Source: Isoetes taiwanensis
Taxonomy: Eukaryota > Streptophyta > Lycopodiopsida > Isoetales > Isoetaceae
Assembly: GCA_021234155.1 (NCBI GenBank)
Contig: JAJEKV010000066.1
Location: forward strand, 1,828,718-1,892,717
DNA length: 64,000 bases
Direction of reading: 5' to 3'
This document shows positions 23,439-35,381 of the stretch, one piece after another. The position numbers were made by a program, and so were the translations under genes. The notes under the pieces are model-generated. The model was not told the origin of the DNA. It did not search any database and saw only the letters and a list, made by a program, of their open reading frames with translations. Position 1 is the stretch's first letter, and every line of letters begins with the position of its first letter.

Positions 23439-26141
23439 TTATGTGCCCTCATACAATGATATAGCATGGAGGTTGCTCATGGCCTTGTCCATCTCCCTTC
23501 TTGGGATCTTGTGTGTGTTGTCCTTTGCAACGTGAGAACTTGGATATGACCATACCACACACTCCACCAATTCCCTCCTTTGAGGGTCAGCATAATTTGC
23601 CCTCCACTTCTTCTCCCAGCAGTCAGTGTATTGCTCCTTCAAGTTGCCCTTCTTGTGTCTCCCAATGGGCTCCCAATATTGAATTTGGAATCCGGGGACG
23701 AACTCCTCTCCATCGGGCATAGTGGTGGTTACATCGAGAGTGCCACCCCTAACCATATTGGATAGTCCTCATCATGGGGCCTTACTAGCACAAAGTATCC
23801 TTCCTTGATGTCCTCAAAGGGATCCCACTTTCGGAAGATCAAACCACTTCGCTTTGAGGCCTTACTTCCCACAAACCACTTGGAACCCTTGTTGGGACCC
23901 AAGTGAGCATTCTTAGGCGTGCTTGCACCTTGAGAACCCTCCCATCTTGACTCGGCAAGAACCCGTCTCTTAGCTCCCTCCCACATGGTGCTCGGGTTTC
24001 CAAGCATGTCACAACTTTCTCCCACGACTTGATTAGGGAGTCCATTTGATTTTTCTTAAGAGTGGAGGTGTGCTTTCCATTTCAACATCATCCCAAAGTG
24101 TTATGTAATCCTTGATGCCCTTCACCGGTTGGCTAGAGTCTTTGACTGCCTTGAAGGGAGGTAGTGGTTTTGGTTGCCCTTTAGGAATGAGAACTTCACC
24201 AGCGGACACCCCTTTGCCACAACTTCGATACCTTGTATGCAGCATCCACAACTTGTCACCGGTCTCCACTTATATTGCATGATTGGTATTCCATCCCTAA
24301 CCCAAAACTTGAACTGAAGTGGCTTTGTGTGTCCCATCAACCGGTCCTTACCATCTAGCAAGTATCCTTCTACAAATGATTTCCAATCGCAACCTCATCC
24401 ATCAAAGAAAGCCATTGGGTTGGGGTCAATGCGACTCTCAAACACATCCATTAGTTCAGGGAGAGTGGTCACGTTTTCTCTCTTGAGCTTGGTGGAGAAA
24501 GTTCCAAAGAATCCATCTATATCATCATGCGTATGCCCAACCATCATGAATCCCACTTTCACAACTTTGAATACTCCCACTGCTGTCAAGTATGACATTG
24601 CCCCAAACATCCATCTATTCTTGTTTTCTTTCCAACAGTTGTCCAACTGAACACATAGCTCCTCAGGCAGTGATTTCTCAAGTAAGGGGAAATCATCCCA
24701 AGTCCTCCTTGATTCACTAGACACCTTGGATGTGAGCTTTTTTATCTGCCTTTGGTAACAAAGCGGTTGATCATCCATCAAAGCCTCAAAAATGGGTCTT
24801 TGAAGGGGAATACCTCCTCCCTTCTATCGATCCTTTCTCTAGTGTTCTCAGGCACTTGAAAATAGAGCTCACATGGAAGTTTGGATCATCTCTCCATAGA
24901 TCAAGCACAAAATGACCATATGTTCCAGTTCCATGACCATGTGTTAATACACCCGCCAAGACTTACTTTCATCTGAAAAGCGTTTTGACAACGCTTGGGT
25001 AAAGATCTAGCTTTGGCAAGAAAGTCTTGTGTTGGTCCATCTTATCATGAATTATACACAAAAATTTGTCCGTTGCATCTCGGAAAAATGTTCTCCACTT
25101 TGCCAATACAACTGCTGTCTACATGATATTTGGTCCCTTTGGTGATCTGCAAATTGCTCCCTAATTGCCATTCTTTCTTTCTCTATTGGGTTGATGCAAG
25201 TGTATCCTTGAGTTGAATGCAAGTGTTGCACTTTGAGAATGGCATGTGTTGTAGGACACTCACGTCCCAGAAGTGAGTGCTCCATAACTTTCTTGAAATG
25301 TGATTGAGAAAGAGGCCTACCTCCAGTAGTTTCTAGGATGGAGTTGACCTCCTTAAGGCACTCCTTCTGGATATAGTGTTGTGGCAACACTCTTTGCACC
25401 ACTAGCACACCGTGCTCGTTCACCTTCGACTTGTGAGGCATAGATTGAGACATGTATCTCACAAAGCTCTCAAGACCTGCAATGGCCTTTAGAGTATTTG
25501 CTCTAGTTTTCAAAGTGAGTGCATTACCATGTTGGAACAAAGTGTGCCCTTTTCTAACCTGCTCCCAGTATCTGTAAAATGAAGACTTGCTCACCCCAAT
25601 AATCCATCTCAATGCTCTCATACATACCTTCATGCCCCTCAATTGATATAGTAGACGTCCTGTGTTTTCATCATAGCTGGAATTCCTACACAAGGAGTAA
25701 ATGAAATTAATCCTATCTTTTTGAAGGCTGTCCAATGTATTGGGACCTTATCACGCACGAGGTCATCCACATTGTCTTTGCCTTTGTGCAATCTAGGTTG
25801 CAACACTCTTGTCCCCTAATTGCCTCCGGTTTTCTTTGGTTGGTGCCATACTTTCCATCCTTTCTAAATATTTGTCACTTCTAGGCCTCTTGGGCACCTT
25901 TGGGTCAGCCTTTTATGAAAGACATAGCGTTTCTTCCTTGTGATCAAAGGATGCTCATCGACCACCAAATCTTCCACATGGCCTTGGGTGGGCCTTGGGG
26001 TGTGTAGTTCATAGGGCAATCTAGAGTATCACCATTCTTGTGTGTAATATATCTAATTGGCCATCTCAAGCGAGCTTGGGACTCAAAGACCTGAGCACAC
26101 AATGCAATCACTAGAGCTTCCACAGGACATGATTGTATCAA
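23439..26141 (-). pseudogene. DUF7869-type protein, putative transposase of the element
   Basis: Reading leftward: an N-terminal piece (26,141-25,944); a 227-codon frame (25,735-25,052) with MRALRWIIGVSKSSFYRYW, VLPQHYIQKECLKEVN and GRPLSQSHFKKVM; then IHDKMDQHKTFLPKLDLYP and VLTHGHGTGTYGHFVLDLW. Next is the core CVQLDNCWKENKNRWMFGAM plus VGFMMVGHTHDDIDGFFGTF (24,675-24,540). After that come HTKPLQFKFWVRDGIPIMQY and a C-terminal module IKEGYFVLVRPHDEDYPIWL ending near 23,439. Domain order matches DUF7869 proteins. Some frame changes may be introns, others are probably mutations. As the only enzyme-like gene shared with other repeats here, it is the best candidate transposase, by inference. 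Confidence 0.7.
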
Positions 26142-26379
26142 CTTCGATAAGAAGCTTCACAATGCCAACTCAAGATGTTCATCTCCCAAAATTCTCATCA
26201 TTCACACTATCAAATGGATCAAGCTACAGTTATTATACCCTCTTGCAAAATACCGGCCAGTTTGCAAGGGTGCAACAAAAGCCAACCCAACTTCCTCCAT
26301 TGGAGCCTAGGGCAATGGCCTCCTTTGGACTTCCCCCGGCTCCATTTTACTCATCTCACATGTTCCCCGAATGAAAAAG

Positions 26380-27117
26380 CTCACATTAAAACCATATAGC
26401 CCCAAACACCACAAATATGACCATATGAACCATATAAAACCATACAAACATATTAAATATAATCATATTAAATCATATAACCATATTAACTAAAATCATA
26501 CAACCATATTAACTAAAAATCATATAACCATATTAAAAGCATACAACCACACTCATTCTAAACCATATGTAAACATTGTAAACATATATAACCATTGAAA
26601 CTATTCAACCATTGAAACCTTATTAAATACATAAGATAACATATATAAACATATAACCTACCCTTTCATATCTTGTCATGTCCACGTGGGCCTCTTGAGG
26701 AGTAAAACCGTGGCCATGTCGACAATCCGACTTGCCGTCATGGAGGGCATGGCCCACACGCGACAATGGTTTTATTATTGCACTTTTCACGAGGGTTAGG
26801 GTGCGGCCCGAGTCTTAATCGCACCCTCTTCCTCTCCCCACCATTCTTCCTCCCCTGTTTTCTCTGATCACTCATCCTCCCCTGTTTCCTTAGGCCTTTC
26901 GCTTTTACCGTCAGGCGATCGGTCGAACCGAAAGCGATTCAAGGCCATCTTATGACCCGGCTTGGTCGACGGATCAGGGATGCTTCCAAATAGCCGAAGT
27001 TCTCGCCAGAGATTCATTGTTCGAGCCGATTCCGTCTGTCGAGAAGAAAGTGAGGCCCTTTTTAGTCTTTGCTTTTAGTTTTCGTAAGTCCTTTAGTGCA
27101 TTTTTACTTATATTACG
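26380..27117. promoter_or_regulatory. Central divergent spacer of the 12.1-kb element
   Basis: The left part (26,380-26,660) is very AT-rich with many ACCATATTAA/AACCATAT repeats. The right part is a CT-rich, leader-like stretch ahead of the rightward coding region. Position between two outward-facing coding regions suggests a bidirectional promoter; this is inferred from layout only. Confidence 0.4.
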
Positions 27118-27789
27118 TTGTTAGAGGCTCTTATTGATCCACGATACAATTCTGACCGAAATCCTTATTCACGCTTTGCCAACTATATACCCACATGGAG
27201 CGAACTTCGGAAGCCTCCTCCTCATCCAAAGAAATCTTCCGGGTATGTTTTTGTAATATCATACCCTTTTTTAATCTCATTTCTCAGATCTTGTTCTCCA
27301 ATTGTTCTCGTACTCTTCTCCAACGTTTCTCTGTTTTCTCATTGATCTCACTAATCTCAATTGTTATCCGTTTTTCCCTTTGTATTGTTTTACGTTTTGT
27401 TATCTTTTTTCTTGCTTGTGGTTGAATTGAATACATTATGCAGGCACAAGTGAGAATAGTGGTTAGAGTAGTAGCAAACAACCGAGATAGAAATCATCGA
27501 GAGGGTGTTAGGAACTAAGATATTGCGTGAGCATTAACGTAACATAACTAGGAATGTCTTTCTCCCAAAAAGAACTAAGAATAGGAATTGCTTCACGAAT
27601 CTCCATTTCTAACTCACAAAGAAATCCAATTGCTAGAGACATGCGAGAAGGGAGTGGCGAAGTTGGGAATACTTGACTTGCCAATAGTCCAGAAGTACAG
27701 GCCTTCTTCTCCGACTTCGCTGAGTCGAGAACTTCCCCACTTTCATGGCGAGAAGAGGGAGTGTACACTCGGACCGCTGGGCCCGGTTG

Positions 27790-29095
27790 AGGGATTCTCG
27801 ACTCGCGATTCGAATTGCACACTACCCAATGTCTTCACATTCTTTAGAACCACAAGCACAGCCTTCTCGACTCGTGAGTCGAGAATGTGATACCCTGCCA
27901 ATGGCTCTTTGTGCAGTCGCAGGTGCCTCCACCCAGTCTGAGCCACTCTCCTTCGAACCATGCTCATCGAATATTGCGAAGAGGACTGGCTCCGACTGGG
28001 TGGAGGCCTCGGCGACTAACCACAGAGTTGCTTTGGCGCTTTCGACTTCGTGAGTGAAAACGCCAGAGCTCTAGTGCACTCTAGAGCTGGCTGCTGACGA
28101 TCTTAACCACTCTCCTTCTATCTTCCCGGACATTGCGAGGGGAAGTGGTTTTCAGCATCTGCAGGCCAACTCTCTTTCTTAATTCTCACATTATTGTGTG
28201 TTAGCGATGGCCTCTGCCCAATCAAAGACCGAGTCTCGCCCGAACCATCTTAGGTCGAATATTGCGAAGGGGATGGGCTCACGATTAGTGGAAAACTCAG
28301 CGGCATAACCGAAGGTGCTAACGCTTTTCGACTCGTGAGTCCCGGCGACTCGATACACTCTAGAGGCTGCTTTTGTGAGGTGATCTTAACAACTCCTTCT
28401 ATCTTCCTCGGACATTGCGAAGGGAAGTTGTTTTGTTGTCTGCGGGCCAGCTAACAACCCACAAAAACCCACGAGCTTGCTGTATGCATTCTCGGCTTCA
28501 TGGTGGGAATACCTTACCCAACCCAAGCACTCCATGTGTACCATCCGGAGTTCTCGATGGCTAAGGCATTCTCGACTTGCGAAATGAGAATATAGACACG
28601 AAAGCCAACTCTGCGCGGGGGAAACCATAGAGCTGGCATGCGCATTCTCGCCTCGAGTCGGGAATGCCTTTTAACCAACGGGCACTCCGTGTGTACTAAC
28701 CGGAGTTACGGATGGTTAAGGCATTCGACTTGCGAAGTCGAGAATGTAGACGGTACTAATATCGCATTCTCGACTGCGCCAAGTCGAGAATCCCTTAGCC
28801 ACCAATTCTCACATATGGTAGCGGTTGGCCTCGACCCGATCGAGTCACTCTCCTTCTCGAACCATCTTCGCCGAGTATTGCGAGGGGGGGGGCTCGGGAC
28901 CGGGTGGAGGCCTCTGACTAACCACGGGGAAACCACGGAAGAGGAAGCCAAGGCTTGCATTCTCTACAAAATCTTGCACTTTCTATTCTCCTGTTTTTAG
29001 TCCCAAGTGCCTCTAGCCCATGCAGGCCACTCTCCTTCAACCATCTTCCTCGAATATTGCGAAGAGGAGTGGTTCTACGAGGTGGAGGCCCCTCC
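27790..29095. repeat. Array of long hairpins with compensatory stem changes
   Basis: Successive inverted repeats share the core CACTCTCCTTC ... ATTGCGAAG. Examples: 27,924-28,006 (GCCTCCACCCAGTC pairs with GACTGGGTGGAGGC, then GAGCCA with TGGCTC); 28,105-28,150 (AACCACT/AGTGGTT); 28,388-28,432 (AACAACT/AGTTGTT, a paired C-to-A and G-to-T change relative to the previous one); 28,808-28,915 (GGCCTC-ACCCG/CGGGT-GAGGCC); 29,027-29,072 (CCACTC/GAGTGG). A further pair of related hairpins near 28,487-28,620 and 28,638-28,760 encloses ACTCC...GGAGT loops. Stems that change on both sides suggest that pairing itself is maintained. No coding function is visible. Confidence 0.65.
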
Positions 29096-32000
29096 ATCCT
29101 TGCCGAGCATCTCTCAACCCGAAGAGTAAATCATCTCTCCGAAGCTGAAAAATCTTTGGACAAGGAAACGATGAACTGGCCGAGCTTATCGCCAGGTTCC
29201 ATTATTTAAACACATACGTCCATGTTCTACAAGCGAAATAACATAGGCATCTCTCAAACTCACCTCTTCACGCTAGTAATTCCTTGGGCCCCTTTGATCC
29301 GCGGATCCCGCAGCCTCACCTAGAGTCTTTGCTTCTTACGTTCGGTCTCTTCAAGAGTGTATTTCGCATCTAATACTTGTATCATCTGCGATTCTCGCGT
29401 ATCCCCGCTCCATGGCGCCCGCGTAGTAGAGTTCCCGTGTTCGCGGCAGCTCCTCTCTCGCTTCCTACCTTAGCTCCGTGCTCATCGATCAAATCAATCG
29501 CTTTGCAATAGGGGCGCTACGGTCGGGAAAACACATATGCAAAGGCGTTAGCGACTTACATCAAGATCGCGGCGCCATTCCGGAAGTCGCTAACGGTTCG
29601 ATGCTCCCCTCCAACTTCGAGGTCCCTAATGCCGCTAGAAGATAAACTACGCTCCGCTCACTTAGTCCCTTGATGTGATTAAATTTGAGAAATAGTGTTT
29701 GGGCTGGGCTAAAGCCGACCGTCTTTGCACTTTAGCCCCGCTTCTTTTCATAAATGATTGCATGTCCTTAACTTCAAATTAAAGAACACGCCCGTCTTTT
29801 TACATGCAGTCCTAAAACTCACAACGCTGAGGAGACTTAATTCTACAGAGGGTCCAAGAGGATGAGAGGGCATAAAGACATGACTCGCCCAAGAAGCGGC
29901 CGGAGGGGATGCTTCTACCAAATACAAAGAAGAAGAAGAAGACAAACACCCGGTGAGCTCGAGGTTTTTCTTTGTCGAATACCTTAACCGATCCATCCTT
30001 TCTTCTTGCGGCATTCACCTCGGACTCACTGGTGATCACCGGGTCAACTCCATTCTTCGTCATCGAGGGATCGGAGACGAGCTTCTTGAAACAAAGCAGC
30101 AGATTCTTGGTGGTATGTCGAGGTATCGACAAGTGGGAAGGAGAAAGATCTGTTTCTACACCAAAGGGACAAGAAGAGCTCCTGAGACAAGTACAAGAAA
30201 ATCGGTGTTGTGCTCTCCGTCTCTCAAGCCCGATTCAAAGCATTTAACACTACATGTCGAGGACTGCCGGAAGAGTAAGTTCTATCACACCAAAAAATTA
30301 GCGGTTACAAATTATTCTCACTCTTCCATGAGCAAAGGCGAAGGGCATCAAAAAAAGGCAAATTTTAAATTGTCGAACCTTGGGTGGAAGGATCTGGAAG
30401 GGATGAAGGAGGCCTAACCCTAACATCCGGGGGAGCTTGGTATGGAGATTTCGAGTCGGGGAAAAAAAGTTCAATACGGGGAGCTTCACTTCTCTTTGTC
30501 AGGCGAAGACTCTACAACACTCTGCCGATTGGGGAAATGAAGTTGTGGTTCATACACAAAAAGTCCACCAAAAACAAAGATGGGGATGATGACACCACAC
30601 GGGAGGAATCGGGATGACGAAGGAGACGAAGATATGGTCGAAGTCCCAAACCTCATCCGGATGAGCGGTCGATTTCCTTACAGAGGGGGCACGGAGAAAA
30701 TGGAGCGCCTAGCTTCAAAGATTATCCGTTGGGAATATCACACAAAGCTGCTGCCGGACATTAGACGGCTAAAGGTTTGCACGGAGATGCCGCCTTGTTC
30801 AACCAATGGGAATTTAATCCGGCACACATGCCGGAGATTCTCAACTTGATGGTGCGACATCCCGCTTCAGATCAATGCCCGCGGATGTCATACCTTTAAC
30901 AGATCGACCGTGGTGAGCTGTTCAAATTGAAGTCCGAGGAAGATCCGAAGGGAAAAGACGTCCGTTACGGGTTGTAGACGGTCGGGCGATTCGAGAGGGC
31001 GCAAGTATTCGCCGACGGAGAAGGAGGTGCCCGCAAAGGATCAAGGATAGATATACTAAGCGAGAGTCAGAAGTTCTTTCTACGGAGATGCGGCAACCGA
31101 ACCGCCAAGATAGCCAATCGCGAGAACACAATAGCGGCGAAAGTGCGACTCACGTAGGTAAATAACTCTCTCAATCTTTCCATTCTGGCGAAGTCGAGAA
31201 AGCCCTACCATCCTAACATTTTTCCGATTATCACTTTGGGTTTCGACTTCGCGAAGTCGAAAGCCGGGGTAACACGTAAAATCAAAGGGCGTAGAGCTTT
31301 CGACTCGCGAGTCGAAAACCCGTATAAGTAAAAGAAAATTAGACGTTCAAGGGACTTTCTCGACTTCGCGAAGTCGAAAGCCCTACCATCCTAACATTTT
31401 CCGATTATCACCAGTCGAAAGCGGGGTAACCACGTAAAAATCAAAGGATGTGAGCTTTCTCGACTCGCAGTCGAGAAAACCAATAAGTAAAAAGAAAATT
31501 AGGCGTTCAAGGGACTTTCGACTCGCGAGTCGAAAACCCGGGGCTACTATTTACCGCTTTATTGCAGGTTTTGTAGATGCTTTCATGCTCGACATTGGTG
31601 CATTGATTGAATGCATCCCTTATCCCCACCAGATCATACACGCTAGGCAAATGGAAAGCATTGGGTTGTCCTCGGCGTCCTAAAGGAAACGGGGCTCCCT
31701 GGATAAGTGGAAGACCTTTGAGAAACTATGCAGATATGTTCTGGCGGGGACCGAAGATGATGAGGGAGAGGAAGAAGAGGAGAAGAAGAAGAGAACACCA
31801 AGGAAAAGGCAGGGAGTCTCTCGACCAATATGACCTCATTCTTATAGCGGGCTGGGAGAAATGGACTGAATATGGGCTCAATGGACAAGAGGCAAGCTGA
31901 AGGGCGGCAATGGAGAATTTCCATCCGGCGGACCCCAAGTTGTTTGACAAGCAGTTCATGAAGAGGATCTGTGGCCTCACCGGACAAAAAACGCTTGACA

Positions 32001-35000
32001 CGCAAAGGCGTAATCTTGGATGGAACAATCACGCTAAGGAAGACTAGGAGTTCTAAAATGCAGGGCCGCAAAGGATTATGCCACATCCTAAAGCGGCAAA
32101 GCGTCGTTAGAAGAAGGCATCACGAAGTTCTGCAACATTGCATCTAATGAATACCATGACTTTGATTTTTACAAGGAAAAGGCTGCCCTTGATGAGGAAG
32201 ACATGAAGGAATTGAATCGCCTATGTCAACCCTACATCAACACTGAAGCGTAACGTCAAAACCCTTCCTTTCCCTGAACGTGCTATGGCAATTCTGAAGA
32301 GGAAGCTTGGATTCGGGGTGGTCCCATTTAAGGCCGGCGATAGCTCCCCCCATTTCTCGGTAACCTTTGGGACACAAGGGATTTGGTGGTGCAGGCGGCA
32401 CCGGACCCGGTGGCACTATTTGTCATCAATATGATCAAGACCCCACCCTTTTTATGACAAAGTGACATAGAGCGATGGTACAAGACGTGTCTAGACATGA
32501 CCGACCTGGATACTTTCGGTTTCCTTGTCTTTTGCATGCGGGGCAATCGGACAACTTTTTGTCTCCCAATGGGCACCGATATTAACTTCACCAACAAGAT
32601 CATGTACTCCATATACGAACTTGATCATGAGTGTAGACTTGGCTTGCCCGAAGGCACCAAGCTTTGCCAACATAGTTTTGGTTTTGATTTCAAGATCGGT
32701 GTAGACACGGATAAGTGGTGGTCTAGCGAGCATCATTATCTCGGCGGGTTCATGATCTCTCAAGAGCGATGGAACCACGGAAGGGGGCAGATTTATGGAG
32801 GATGTTCCATCGATGGACAAGGTCAGCAAAGATGGTGCGGCGGGTCCTATACATAGAATTCCTATCCGGCCAAGAGTTATCAAGTACTTCATAACCAGCA
32901 CGGTCGAGGAAGATCAAATTGTATCGCGAGTGGTACATGAATGGCCTGCTCTCTCGAGGGGGCTATCTTTTGGAATGAAACCTATATCCGTGGTTGGAAA
33001 TAAGGACATGGTTGAAACCATTCGGTCATACACGGATCTGCTTCATGAGCATTTCAAGGGAGGAAGACAAATGGAAGCAAAGAAAGACGACGAGGACGGG
33101 GAGACCAAGTCGACGTAGGCGTGATTGTCGAAGGTTTAGACAAGGATCTTTGCCGAACACATTCTTGAGAATCGAGATTGAGGTGAGTTTACTTTGCTCT
33201 ATCGGTGTTTCTCGACTCGCGAGTCGAAAAACTTCGTTCCTTTCAATACCTTTTTTTTTTTCATTCTCGACTCGCGAGTCGAGAAAACTCGTTCCTTTAA
33301 ACCGGATGTCATCATTTTCGGGGAGTTCCATGTCAACGACTCGGATCATTGTCATTGGATACCGGCGGTTCCGCGTCGCGAGGAGGAGAGTGCACTCCAC
33401 AAAGACAATCCAGCAAGACAAGACACCTCCACGGCCGAGAAAGGACCCGAAAGATAATGATCCCAATTTGGATCCCGATGAACCCGGAAATATGGTGAGC
33501 CAAACTCCAACCGGGATCCACCTGGTCCGCCAAGCTTGTAATATTTGACGTCAATGGAGTATTAGCTGCAGGTATACCACGATAAAGACGTCCCCGTGTA
33601 GATTAACACCTCGCGAGATCCCAGGCGAGCGGAGCATAAAATAGTGTATCCGAGGCCTAGAGCTAAGGAAATTATTGAATGGTGCATTGAGCGGGGATTG
33701 AAGTGGGCATATGGTCTTGTATGGCAAAGAAAAATATTGTCAATGTTCTTGGTGTTCTCGGCATTTCAGTTTTGAAGTTCAAGTTCGTTTGGGGAAGCGA
33801 AAGGGTCGAGCATGTGTGGGACCTCGATCCGGCCATCACAAAGGGAAGCCTATAATGGTGAAAAGGTCGGGCCGGGGTTTATGAGCAATTCGGGACTATG
33901 GCAAACACAACCGCGCCGATCATAGGCGACTCGCGCCTACAAGTGCTATCATAACAGCGCAAAATACAATCATTGCTAAGCCATATCGACCGAAGAATAT
34001 GAGGCGGATAGGTGGTTGTCCTTGACCGGTGTCTGTCTTGGCGGAATCCTCTTTGCCATTCTTGTCGCCGGATGTGATTAGGAACTATCCGAGCCTCACG
34101 GAACCCGATCCGAGCAAGGCGATCATAAAAGCTATGGGCGACAAATATTTTGGTGAACAAGAAGAGTGACCTCTGCTTTCGGATAGTCAAATTGTGTGAA
34201 TATTGTAAACAAGCGTGAAATGTATTGAACATTTTGTAATGAATATACTTGTATATTGAGTTTTGATGCCTTTCGACTCACGAGTCCGAAAGGCATGCTA
34301 TCTGATTGATGAGACCATTTGTATGTTTGATTGTGTGGACCGATGCGGCCACAATGTATTATGATGATGCTTCTACGTTGCGTTTCACGGGCCTTTCATT
34401 TCGCGGTGAAAGAAAAGGCACTGGTTGTACTTTTCACTTTTATGGGCCTTTCTCACTCGCGAGTCGAAGAAAGACACTACTTCCCACGTCATTGGATGCA
34501 GTTGTATGGAATGAATGTTCTCCATTGTAATTTGATTTCAACATTCTTTTCTTCGTTTTGACTAATGGCACCGTAATTGTTAATCATACTCTCCTTGCTC
34601 CAGGTGGTTCGGTACGATCCGACACCAGCGCAGTCCTTTCGAGGCATCCGCGAGACCGCTCCAGGCGGCACAGATCCCGCTCAAGGTGGAAGAAATACCG
34701 TTCTGGCACAGATCCCGGTCACGCTACACTCTTGCCCGGCCTTTGGGATAAGGTTGCTCGGGAATTCAGAGGTTGCTCGCTACACCCTGGGGATAAAGAA
34801 CAGGCGAAGAACAAAGAGAAAGTCCAGGAAGCTCAAAGCATCTTGCAAGCATTGCATAACATCCACGGAGGTTGGGGAAGGAGCATATTCGATGGAAGGT
34901 CATGCGGGAGGCCGAGTGGAGAAGTGGGTGGGCAGGGGTAGGTAGCTCGAGAGGCACCTCCACGTGAGGCATTCCACACCCCTTGAGGTTGCCCCCAAGG

Positions 35001-35235
35001 CTTCACGGTCAGTGAAGAAGCGCTAGTTAATCCCCTAAGGTGGACCACCTACGAAGATGATGTAACTGTAGTGACAGCAAGACCACCATGGTCTCTGCGT
35101 CCGATGTAAAATACATTGTACCTGTTCAATTTATTAATAAAAATTCTTTTTCAACTAGATCTTTGGTTTCAAACTTTAATGAATTTCCTTTGTTTCAGTT
35201 GCATTGTTCTTGTTCTCGACTCGCTAACGAGAGAA
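27791..35235. repeat. Dispersed palindrome TTTCGACTCGCGAGTCGAAA and variants
   Basis: About 18 copies of an interrupted or perfect palindrome occur in two flavours, CGACTCGCGAGTCG and CGACTTCGCGAAGTCG, usually with TTTC/TTCTC arms. The clearest lie near 27,871, 28,723, 31,241, 31,298, 31,356, 31,458, 31,516, 33,210, 33,264, 34,268 and 34,448. A tandem duplication of about 170 bp at 31.19-31.53 kb carries several. I saw none in the left half of the element or elsewhere in the window, so they belong to this element. They could be protein-binding sites, recombination hot spots or nested micro-elements; the sequence does not say which. Confidence 0.8.
33532..33860 (+). pseudogene. FCP1/NIF-like HAD domain with DVNGV motif
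   Basis: Three pieces in different frames follow the order of an FCP1-homology (NIF) phosphatase domain: KLVIFDVNGVLAAG (33,532-33,573), then IVYPRPRAKEIIEWCIERGL (about 33,640-33,700), then EVGIWSCMAKKNIVNVLGVL with KFKFVWGSERVEHVWDLD (about 33,700-33,825). The family's catalytic motif is DxDxT/V; here the second Asp is Asn (DVNGV), which would remove the acid/base residue. Such pseudo-phosphatase versions are known among plant NIF-domain proteins. Frame changes may be introns or damage. Confidence 0.6.
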
Positions 35236-35356
35236 AACTGCAGCAAAGCTTGAATCTGAGTTTTATTCAAAAATTCAATTAAGGATAGTTTTGGTTGGGT
35301 GCTCCTTTTTTGTGTAAATTAACGAGGGGTTCAGGAAAAAAGTGGGAATGGAATGA

Positions 35357-35381
35357 GTCCCACTTTAATTAAATACGACTT
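35357..35381 (-). repeat. Right terminal inverted repeat of the 12.1-kb element
   Basis: A 25-bp repeat, identical to the complement of 23,243-23,267 and followed by TTAT at 35,382-35,385. Confidence 0.95.

Larger units (their letters stand above)
27118..34945 (+). pseudogene. Rightward decayed coding region of the element, product mostly unknown
   Basis: Many open pieces lie on the plus strand in shifting frames. An early exon-like piece at 27,118-27,245 reads IPTWSELRKPPPHPKKSSGY and ends at a GT. Later pieces include SGRFPYRGGTEKMERLASKI (about 30,666), CRLGLPEGTKLCQHSFGFDF (about 32,634) and RNYPSLTEPDPSKAIIKAMG (34,080-34,139). Only the FCP1/NIF-like domain at 33.5-33.9 kb is recognisable. 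Frameshifts are frequent, so either the gene is dead or it is split by many small introns. I cannot assign a function to the whole. Confidence 0.4.
23243..35381. mobile_element. Complete 12.1-kb DNA transposon with 25-bp TIRs and TTAT target duplication
   Basis: The ends (23,243-23,267 and 35,357-35,381) are perfect 25-bp inverted repeats beginning AAGTCGTATTTAATTAAAGT and closing GGGAC. TTAT flanks both sides (23,239-23,242 and 35,382-35,385). Excision in silico restores an uninterrupted reading frame in the flanking gene, which shows that these are the true borders. GGGACTC-type subterminal motifs recur near both ends. Inside, a DUF7869-type gene runs leftward (26,141 to 23,439) and a decayed coding region runs rightward (about 27.1-34.95 kb), diverging from an AT-rich centre. 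The right half is GC- and CpG-rich with many palindromes. TIR sequence, 4-bp duplication and gene content do not fit a superfamily I can name. Confidence 0.9.

Noticed and set aside
29953-30417. 154-codon plus-strand frame as an independent gene
   Set aside because: No recognisable motif, frames overlap with equally long shadows, and the region is full of frameshifts. It is kept only as part of the decayed coding region of the element.
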